Assembly: GCF_000701405.1 (NCBI RefSeq)
Contig: NZ_JNIV01000107.1
Location: 1 to 13,622, forward strand
DNA: 13,622 bases
Direction of reading: 5' to 3'
DNA from: Deinococcus marmoris DSM 12784
GTDB lineage: Bacteria; Deinococcota; Deinococci; Deinococcales; Deinococcaceae
This document shows, piece by piece, positions 9,052 to 13,622 of this stretch (the first letter of the stretch is position 1; the number at the start of each line of letters is the position of its first letter). Below the pieces are notes generated by a model. The model was not told the origin of the DNA. It was given only the letters and a program-made list of their open reading frames with translations, and did no database searches. The translations under genes and the position numbers were made by a program.

Positions 9052-10059
9052 ATGAAAACCCCCACCATTCAGGATGTCGCCCAGCGCGCTGGCGTGGGCG
9101 TCGGCACCGTGTCGCGGGTGCTGAACAACCACGCGGCAGTCCGGCCCACGACGCGCGAGATGGTGCTGAAAGCCATCGCAGACCTCGACTACACGCCCAA
9201 CCCACACGCCCGGCGCATCGCGGGCGGCAAGAGTTACACCATCAGCGTGCTGCTCCCGGTGCTGACCACCGAGTTCTATGCCCGGCTGCTGGACGGCCTG
9301 GAAACGGCCTTTCAGGAAGCGCGCTACGACGTGGCCATCTTTCCGCTGCTGGACCGCTCGCGGTTGGAGCGGTATCTGGCTTCGCACACGCTGGCGTATC
9401 AGGCCGACGGGCTGGTGATGGCAACGTATAACCTGACCAAGGTGTTCCACGAGCGCAGGTTGCGGACGCAGCAGCCCACCGTGCTGGTGGACGCCTACAC
9501 CGACGACGCCGACTGCTCGTACATGGACAATCTGGCCGGGGGCGTGCTGGCCGGGGAATACGCCGCCACGCTGCCGGGGACGCTGTACGCCATCTGGGTG
9601 GAGACCGAACTGGACCAGCTCTTTACCACCCGCGTTTTCGAGGACCGCCGCGCCGGGTTCCATCAGGCGCTGGCCGCTGCCGGGCGCAGGGTGGAGACCG
9701 AGTACACCGCCAGTTTCGACACGCTGGCCGCCCGCAACACCGCAGCCGCGCTGCTGGACGACGTGCAGCGCAGGGAAGGTGGGCTGCCCTGCACGGTGTT
9801 CGCCTCTGCCGACCTGCTGGCCGGGGCGCTGCTGGACGAGGCGCGGGTGCGCGGGCTGACGCCGGGCCAGGACATACGGATCATCGGTTTCGACGATCAG
9901 CCGTGGGCCGCCGCGCGTGGCCTGACCACCCTGCACCAGCCCGTGGAGGCGATGGGTTACGAGGCCGCCCAGCTTTTGCTGTCGCGCCTGGGGGGCTACC
10001 GGGGGCCAGCGCGTGCCCGCCGTTTCCAGCCACACCTGATCGTGCGGGACAGCGCGTAG
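9052..10059 (+). CDS. LacI-family transcriptional regulator
   Basis: A 335-residue protein. The N-terminal HTH (TIQDVAQRAGVGVGTVSRVLN, residues 5-25) and the hinge (YTPNPHARRIAGGKSYTISVLLP, 47-69) are typical, followed by a periplasmic-binding-protein-like effector domain with FADGLV-type (ADGLVMATYN) and IIGFDDQPWA signatures near its end. ATG 9052 is chosen because the HTH begins there; the frame extends upstream to 8827 without conserved sequence. No sugar transporter or glycosidase lies next to it, so the effector cannot be inferred. It stands alone between two unrelated units, with an operator candidate just upstream. Its TAG stop coincides with the left end of a candidate mini-element. 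Confidence 0.93.
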   Translation: MKTPTIQDVAQRAGVGVGTVSRVLNNHAAVRPTTREMVLKAIADLDYTPNPHARRIAGGKSYTISVLLPVLTTEFYARLLDGLETAFQEARYDVAIFPLLDRSRLERYLASHTLAYQADGLVMATYNLTKVFHERRLRTQQPTVLVDAYTDDADCSYMDNLAGGVLAGEYAATLPGTLYAIWVETELDQLFTTRVFEDRRAGFHQALAAAGRRVETEYTASFDTLAARNTAAALLDDVQRREGGLPCTVFASADLLAGALLDEARVRGLTPGQDIRIIGFDDQPWAAARGLTTLHQPVEAMGYEAAQLLLSRLGGYRGPARARRFQPHLIVRDSA

Positions 10060-10183
10060 GGCATTTGTCCAAATAGACGCAGCAGAAAAAAGGACTTCTG
10101 CTGCGTCTACCCTCCCAAATCCTCTTTTTCATTCGCTCACTCCGTTCGGTCAAAAGTGAACAACTCTTTTGACAAATGCTCTA
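10057..10183. mobile_element. 123-bp candidate MITE with TA target duplication
   Basis: TA at 10057-10058 and again at 10182-10183 bracket a 123-bp block with inverted ends: GGGCATTTGTCCAAA on the left, and TTTTGACAAATGCTC on the right, which is GAGCATTTGTCAAAA when reversed. Inside are a perfect 14-bp hairpin (10074-10087 with 10096-10109, 8-nt loop) and a second 8-bp hairpin (10149-10156 with 10166-10173) that includes the right end. It has no transposase. TA duplication suits IS630/Tc1-mariner-type mobilisation, but only two bases are duplicated, so this is not conclusive. It lies between convergent lacI-family and dinB genes and may serve as a two-way terminator. Confidence 0.65.
10074..10129 (+). 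terminator. Strong hairpin inside the mini-element, probable terminator
   Basis: TAGACGCAGCAGAA (10074-10087) and its perfect complement (10096-10109) form a 14-bp stem with loop AAAAGGAC, and CTTTTT occurs at about 10124-10129. The T-run is about 15 nt past the stem, so it is not textbook. The convergent setting suggests use by both flanking genes. Confidence 0.5.
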
Positions 10184-10214
10184 GGGCAACCCCCCCACCC
10201 TGTTCGGCACAGAA

Positions 10215-11285
10215 TCAGTCGAACAGTCCCGGTTGCGCCGGGAGTTCTCCCACGCCGCACAGGCCCGCCGCCGTGATTCCGGCCAGCCGCACGCCCCGGC
10301 CCGACAGCAGTTCCGGCGTCAGCGAATGCGCGGCGGCGCGGGCCAGATCGGGGGCCAGATGAACCGGGGCGGCCAGGGTGACGCGGCGGGTGATGATGGC
10401 CCGGTCACTGAACTTGAGCTTTAAAACCACGGTGCGCCCGGCCAGCCCCGCGCGCTCCAGCCGCCGCTCTACCGCGTCCGCCAGCACGGGCAGGCGCTCC
10501 AGCACCGGGGCCACGCCCCGCAGATCGTCGCCGTAGGTTTCCTCTGCGCCGATGCTCTTGTGGGGGCGGTCCGGGTCCACTGGGCGGTCATCCAGGCCGT
10601 GGGCGATGCGCCAGAAATGCTGCCCCATCCTGCCGAACTGCGCGGTCAGCGCTTCCGGCGAGGCGGCACGCAGGTCCGCCCCGGTGTGGATGCCCCGCGC
10701 GGCCAGCTTAGCGGCGGTGGCCGGGCCGACGCCGTGAAAGTCGCCGACGGGCAGCGAGGCCAGCAACCCGTCCACATCGGCAGGCAGCAGCACGGTCAGG
10801 CCATCGGGCTTGTTCATGCCGCTGGCCAGCTTGGCCAGGAACTTGTTGACGCTGACCCCGGCGGTGGCGGTCAGCCCGGTCTCGGCCCGGATATCGGCGC
10901 GGATGGCCTGTGCAATGCGGGTGGCGCTGGGGCCGCCGCGCAATGGCTGGGTCACGTCCAGATACGCCTCATCCAGCGACAGCGGTTCCACCAGCGCCGC
11001 ATAACGGGCAAATACGGCGCGAATCTGGGTGCTGACCTCGCGGTACGCCTCGAAGCGGGGCGGCACCACCAGCAGGTCCGGGCAGCGCTCCAGCGCCCGG
11101 TACAGCGGCATGGCACTGCGGACGCCGTAGGGCCGCGCCTCGTAACTGGCGGTCAACACCACGCTGCGCCGCCCACCCCAGGCCACCGCCAGCGGACGCC
11201 CCCGCAACCGCGCGTCGTCCCGCCTCTCCACCGACGCGTAAAAGGCGTCCATGTCCACATGAATGATCTTGCGCGTGGCGGACAT
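10215..11285 (-). CDS. dinB: DNA polymerase IV, Y-family translesion polymerase
   Basis: A 356-residue protein with Y-family catalytic motifs: HVDMDAFYASVE (9-20, metal ligand Asp11, steric-gate Tyr16) and SLDEAYLDVT (103-112, Asp105 and Glu106). TAGVSVNKFLAKLAS and KPDGLTVL are palm blocks, and FHGVGPATAAKLAARGI is the helix-hairpin-helix of the thumb. The little-finger domain follows, with SIGAEETYGDDL at its start. The C-terminus QPGLFD is a clamp-binding motif, so it should load onto the replication sliding clamp. It performs error-prone bypass of DNA lesions in the cytoplasm. No LexA-type box is evident upstream. D. radiodurans is described as lacking UmuC/DinB homologues, so presence here is a lineage difference. 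Confidence 0.95.
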   Translation of the reverse strand: MSATRKIIHVDMDAFYASVERRDDARLRGRPLAVAWGGRRSVVLTASYEARPYGVRSAMPLYRALERCPDLLVVPPRFEAYREVSTQIRAVFARYAALVEPLSLDEAYLDVTQPLRGGPSATRIAQAIRADIRAETGLTATAGVSVNKFLAKLASGMNKPDGLTVLLPADVDGLLASLPVGDFHGVGPATAAKLAARGIHTGADLRAASPEALTAQFGRMGQHFWRIAHGLDDRPVDPDRPHKSIGAEETYGDDLRGVAPVLERLPVLADAVERRLERAGLAGRTVVLKLKFSDRAIITRRVTLAAPVHLAPDLARAAAHSLTPELLSGRGVRLAGITAAGLCGVGELPAQPGLFD

Positions 11286-11291
11286 GACGGT

Positions 11292-11297
11292 ATTTTA
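11292..11297 (-). promoter_or_regulatory. -10 box placed for a leaderless dinB transcript
   Basis: On the minus strand TAAAAT ends exactly 6 nt before the dinB ATG (11285), with no Shine-Dalgarno sequence between. The near-consensus -10 and the spacing fit a leaderless start. The -35 region is weak. Confidence 0.5.
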
Positions 11298-11348
11298 CGG
11301 CAGAGACGTAACGGGATAAGCAGTCAGCGGGAGAGAGATGCCATCCGT

Positions 11349-11385
11349 TCCCCACCACAGGCGAAAGCCGAAGCGCAGGGCAGAG
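11349..11385. repeat. Structured intergenic repeat, copy 1
   Basis: The 24-bp core 11351-11374 (CCCACCACAGGC, then GAAAGCCGAAGC) is identical to copy 2 and differs from copy 3 at two bases. GGC-GAAA-GCC makes a GNRA-capped mini-hairpin, with outer CCC/GGG pairing possible. CCATCCG upstream (11341-11347) is shared with copy 2 and GGGCAGAG downstream (11378-11385) with copy 3. It sits between the VapC stop and the dinB promoter. Confidence 0.85.
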
Positions 11386-11388
11386 GCT

Positions 11389-11781
11389 TTACCTAATCAA
11401 TTGCACCTTGAACGGCAGGTCTGGAATCACGGCCCAGCCGCGTTCCGCAGTCAGCACGTCCAGTCCCAGTGCCTCCGCCGTTCCCAGGCAACAGGCGTCG
11501 CCCAGGCTGAGGTCATAGGGCGATTTGCGGGCGTAGTAAAACGCAGCCTTTGTACGGCAGGCCGAGTCGAAGGGCAGCTCCCCAACCACCGAAAGCAATT
11601 TGGCGTATTGCTGCCCCACCTGCCCCGGCGTGAATTCACCGCGCCCCACCAGTTTGCCCTCCACTTCTGCCAGGGTCACGCTGCTGACCACGCAGCGGTA
11701 TTGCAGCAGGGCGGCACGGACGGCCTGGGTTCCGGGTTCATTGGTCAGGAACGCCAGAAACACGCTGGCATCCAGCAGCAT
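11389..11781 (-). CDS. PIN-domain ribonuclease toxin (VapC family)
   Basis: A 130-residue PIN protein of normal VapC size. The acidic active-site residues are visible: Asp4 in MLLDASVFLAFL, Glu39 in VSSVTLAEVEGKL, Asp95 in YDLSLGDACCLG, and TAER at 111-114 where many PIN proteins have TxD, so the fourth acid is Glu113. By family it is a Mg-dependent RNase that cuts specific tRNA or rRNA when free of antitoxin. Its ATG overlaps the antitoxin stop by one base (TAATG), the usual coupling. The target RNA cannot be read from sequence. Confidence 0.92.
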   Translation of the reverse strand: MLLDASVFLAFLTNEPGTQAVRAALLQYRCVVSSVTLAEVEGKLVGRGEFTPGQVGQQYAKLLSVVGELPFDSACRTKAAFYYARKSPYDLSLGDACCLGTAEALGLDVLTAERGWAVIPDLPFKVQLIR

Positions 11782-12047
11782 TACCAGCCCTTCCGGGCGG
11801 CTTCGGCGCGGCGGTCATCCAGCAGCTCCTGGGTCAAGTCGCGTCCTGCGGCGACTCCGGTTTTGACCAGACTGCCCTGAAGTTCATCGATCAACTGATG
11901 TTTGCTGGTGAGTCGGTAGCCATGTGCTTCTTTCAGCAGGATCAATTCGTCGCCTTCCTGAACACCCAGATCAGCGCGCACGTCGCCTGGAACAACGACG
12001 CGGCCTTGCGCTTGCACCTTTAGATGATAGGCATGGGTAGAGGTCAT
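11781..12047 (-). CDS. AbrB/SpoVT-type antitoxin (VapB-like)
   Basis: An 88-residue protein with an N-terminal swapped-hairpin DNA-binding domain at about 7-50 (VQAQGRVVVPGDVRADLGVQ, then EGDELILLKE) and a charged C-terminal tail (about 65-88, RDLTQELLDDRRAEAARKGW) that would wrap the toxin. It precedes and overlaps the PIN toxin and should both neutralise it and repress the shared promoter. Its start is 5 nt behind TATATT, with no Shine-Dalgarno. Confidence 0.92.
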   Translation of the reverse strand: MTSTHAYHLKVQAQGRVVVPGDVRADLGVQEGDELILLKEAHGYRLTSKHQLIDELQGSLVKTGVAAGRDLTQELLDDRRAEAARKGW

Positions 12048-12052
12048 GCCTC

Positions 12053-12058
12053 AATATA
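12053..12058 (-). promoter_or_regulatory. -10 box of the AbrB-VapC module
   Basis: TATATT on the minus strand ends 5 nt before ATG 12047, implying a leaderless or nearly leaderless toxin-antitoxin mRNA. TTTGCA lies 15 nt upstream of it as a loose -35. AbrB-domain antitoxins normally bind over such a promoter. Confidence 0.5.
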
Positions 12059-12125
12059 CAAAATCAGGCAGAGTGCAAATATGACCCCTGACTCCTGGAA
12101 ATGCCCCAGAACCCCATCCGCCCGC

Positions 12126-12156
12126 TCCCACCACAGGCGAAAGCCGAAGCAGGGGC
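12126..12156. repeat. Structured intergenic repeat, copy 2
   Basis: The core 12127-12150 is identical to copy 1 over 24 bp, with the same GGC-GAAA-GCC hairpin and outer TCCC/GGGG pairing. CCATCCG precedes it (12114-12120). It lies in the 174-bp gap between the two divergent toxin-antitoxin modules, between their promoters, in the same orientation as the other copies. Confidence 0.85.
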
Positions 12157-12175
12157 CAAACTGTGAACCCATCTC

Positions 12176-12204
12176 TTGCGTTTATTTCATTTTCTGCGAA
12201 TACT
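12176..12204 (+). promoter_or_regulatory. Promoter of the HTH-PIN module
   Basis: TTGCGT (12176-12181), 17-nt spacer, AATACT (12199-12204). GAGGTGA at 12212-12218 is the ribosome-binding site for ATG 12222, so unlike its divergent neighbour this module has a short leader. Confidence 0.5.
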
Positions 12205-12221
12205 GCGTTTAGAGGTGAGCC

Positions 12222-12638
12222 ATGACCCTGAACCACACGCCCAACCCCGCCGAGCAACACCTTGCCAGGGATGCCCAGCACCTGCTGGCTCGGCAGAACA
12301 TTCAACTCCGGGCCGGGGAAGACCACCTGACCCTGACGCCCGAACTGGCGGGCCTGCTGCGCGGCATTCTGGAGCGCCTGGGCAACGGCGAAAGCATCAC
12401 GGTGCTGAGCCGCAACGAGGAACTCAGCACCCAGCAGGCCGCCGAACTGCTGGGGGTCAGCCGCCCTTACCTGATTGAGCAACTGCTAGAAGGGCGCAAA
12501 ATCCCCTTCCGCAAGGTGGGCAAGCACCGCCGCATCCGGGTGCGTGACCTGCTGGCCTTTCAGGAACGGGATCAGGCCGAGAAGCGGGCGCTGGTGCGTG
12601 AAATCACCGAAATCGGGCAGGAGATTGATCCCTATTGA
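12222..12638 (+). CDS. Excisionase-type HTH antitoxin
   Basis: A 138-residue protein. The N-terminal half (about 10-55) is helical and without known motif; residues 67-113 form a MerR/excisionase-like winged HTH (LSTQQAAELLGVSRPYLIEQ, then GRKIPFRKVGKHRRIRVRDL). A charged C-terminal helix follows. It overlaps the next PIN gene by 4 nt (TTGA). An excisionase-like HTH next to a PIN gene is the layout of M. tuberculosis VapBC50, so the likely role is antitoxin and autorepressor rather than a phage excisionase; no integrase is visible. Confidence 0.85.
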   Translation: MTLNHTPNPAEQHLARDAQHLLARQNIQLRAGEDHLTLTPELAGLLRGILERLGNGESITVLSRNEELSTQQAAELLGVSRPYLIEQLLEGRKIPFRKVGKHRRIRVRDLLAFQERDQAEKRALVREITEIGQEIDPY

Positions 12639-13207
12639 CTCCGGCGCATCCGGGGGTTGTGGTCCTCTGTGACGCCAATGTTCTCTATAAGAGCCTGTTG
12701 CGTGACCTGATGGTTCGCCTGGGCAAGCGGGGCGTAATTCAGCCGCATTGGTCAGAAAGGATTCACGAGGAATGGATGCGGAACCTCCAGCTTCGTCGTC
12801 CACAGTCGTCCCGCGCCGCTATGGAGCGGACCCGCCGCCTGATGGACGAAGCCATCCCCGGCGCACTGGTGGCGATCACCAAGGTCAGCGCACAGATTCT
12901 GCCCGATCCAGACGATCAACACGTTCTGGACGCGGCCCTCAGCGCAGGCGCAAGCCTGCTGCTGACCTTCAATCTGGCCGACTTTCCCGCTTCTGCTCTG
13001 CCGCCATCCGTGCAAGCCGTTCACCCTGACGTGTTTCTGGCTGCCTGTCTGGAAGGGCAACAGGCGGGGGTGCTGGAATCGCTCAGAGAGCTACGGGCCG
13101 ATTTGAAGCGGCCACCGTTCAGCCCGGATGACCTGCTGGGGGCCATGCGCCGCGCCGAACTCCCGGCCTTTGCCGCGAAGTTGCAGCCGTTCAGGGACAG
13201 CCTCTAG
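12635..13207 (+). CDS. PIN-domain toxin of the larger VapC50-like type
   Basis: A 190-residue protein; the start is taken as TTG 12635 overlapping the antitoxin stop, because the PIN beta-strand VVVLCDANVLYKSLLRDL begins at residue 8 and no in-frame ATG precedes it. Acidic residues are Asp13, Glu45/Glu46 (IHEEW) and DPDDQHVLDAALSAGAS (91-107), followed by LLTFNLADFP (109-118). It is larger than the VapC upstream because of a C-terminal region (about 135-190) rich in helices. By family it is an RNase toxin. Its partner fold differs from the AbrB type, so the two neighbouring modules are unrelated in origin. Confidence 0.87.
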   Translation: MTPAHPGVVVLCDANVLYKSLLRDLMVRLGKRGVIQPHWSERIHEEWMRNLQLRRPQSSRAAMERTRRLMDEAIPGALVAITKVSAQILPDPDDQHVLDAALSAGASLLLTFNLADFPASALPPSVQAVHPDVFLAACLEGQQAGVLESLRELRADLKRPPFSPDDLLGAMRRAELPAFAAKLQPFRDSL

Positions 13208-13229
13208 CCAACCCCCAAACCCCCCGCCC

Positions 13230-13265
13230 GCCCCCACCACGGGCAAAAGCCGAAGCGGGGGCAGA
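13230..13265. repeat. Structured intergenic repeat, copy 3
   Basis: The core 13233-13256 differs from copies 1 and 2 at two positions. Here the outer stem is perfect: GCCCCC (13230-13235) with GGGGGC (13257-13262), an internal loop, then GGC-AAAA-GCC (13242-13251). GGGCAGAG follows as in copy 1. It lies 22 nt after the PIN stop and could also end that transcript. Confidence 0.85.
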
Positions 13266-13373
13266 GCAGGATATATTACTGACCTTACGCGCTACGATTT
13301 GAAGACTCCATGAAATCATCAGGATTTCTTGCTTCGCACTGCGGCGACGCAAACTGGGGAGGTGACTCGCCGG

Positions 13374-13622
13374 ATGATGGAACTGTACAGCGATTTCTTG
13401 ATCTCCTCGTTCGGTCAAACGAGTGCCACCATGCTCGCCCAGTTGCTGCTGGGGGAAGTCAGTCACGATCAGGTCACTCGTTTTTTGCGTCAGGAAGAGG
13501 CTTTTTCCCGTACGCTCTGGAAACTGGCAAAGCCGTTGGTCAGGCAGATCGAGCAGGAGGACGGAACGCTGAGTGTCGATGACTGTGTGATTCCCAAACC
13601 TCACAGTCAGGAAAACGGCGTG
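13374..13622 (+). CDS. DDE transposase, N-terminal part, cut by the right edge (IS4/IS701-like)
   Basis: ATG 13374 (or the adjacent ATG 13377) is preceded by GGGAGGTGA at 13357-13365, 8 nt upstream. The 83 codons visible read MMELYSDFLISSFGQTSATM, then VSHDQVTRFLRQEEAFSRTLW, then LSVDDCVIPKPHSQENGV. SHDQxTRFL and the VDD-x-PKP block, holding the first catalytic Asp, are features of IS4/IS701-like DDE transposases. No stop occurs before base 13622, so the gene continues outside. The left end of the element must lie between the third repeat copy and about 13350, but no inverted end can be set without the other side. Confidence 0.8.
   Translation, partial: MMELYSDFLISSFGQTSATMLAQLLLGEVSHDQVTRFLRQEEAFSRTLWKLAKPLVRQIEQEDGTLSVDDCVIPKPHSQENGV

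Noticed and set aside
12222..12638. The excisionase-like gene as evidence of a prophage or integrative element
   Set aside because: No integrase or phage gene is nearby, and the 4-nt overlap with a PIN gene explains it as an antitoxin.
11349..13265. The three repeats as a CRISPR array or integron attC sites
   Set aside because: Spacing is about 750-1100 bp with genes between, there are no cas or integron integrase genes, and the inverse-core GTTRRRY sites were not seen.
13191..13604. Minus-strand 137-codon frame and plus-strand 90-codon frame at the right edge
   Set aside because: The frame from ATG 13374 has a good Shine-Dalgarno and transposase motifs, so the others are shadows.

Overview
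The window looks like chromosomal DNA of a Deinococcus-type bacterium, though no marker gene here proves the genus. It is GC-rich. It carries an acetyl-type metY/metX methionine pair, a Mn/Fe-type DtxR regulator, a DUF1800/DUF1501 pair, several start codons sitting 5-6 nt behind a TANNNT box (as in leaderless deinococcal transcripts), and insertion sequences and short structured repeats.

Layout. Left edge (1-306, minus): a probable remnant or end of an insertion element, with a 67-residue ORF and a second frame running off the window. 355-3028 (plus): a promoter, a SAM-I riboswitch with a strong downstream hairpin, then metY and metX overlapping by 4 nt. This is the sulfhydrylation route to homocysteine under SAM control. 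3145-3867 (minus): a DtxR/MntR-type repressor, divergent from the next block. 3915-8820 (plus): an ECF sigma factor with its own putative ECF promoter, a short one-TM protein in the anti-sigma position, an RseB-like exported protein whose signal peptide is a 15-bp tandem repeat, a DUF1800 protein, a Tat-exported DUF1501 protein, and a small exported protein with a CxxCH haem-type motif and an EF-hand-like loop. This block reads as one envelope-linked sigma-controlled locus and is the least understood system in the window. 9052-10059 (plus): a LacI-family repressor with a palindromic operator candidate just upstream. A 123-bp candidate MITE flanked by TA dinucleotides sits at its stop codon and fills the gap to the convergent dinB. 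10215-11285 (minus): a Y-family DNA polymerase IV.

11349-13262 is a toxin-antitoxin island. It has two unrelated PIN-toxin modules, back to back: AbrB/VapC on minus and excisionase-type HTH/PIN on plus. They are separated and flanked by three copies of a short hairpin repeat. 13374-13622 is the start of a DDE transposase that runs off the right edge.

The most interesting points are the sigma/RseB-like/DUF1800/DUF1501/CxxCH locus, the repeat-bounded TA cassettes, the TA-flanked mini-element at the LacI stop codon, and the repeat-built signal peptide. All names rest on reading motifs by eye; no database search was possible.
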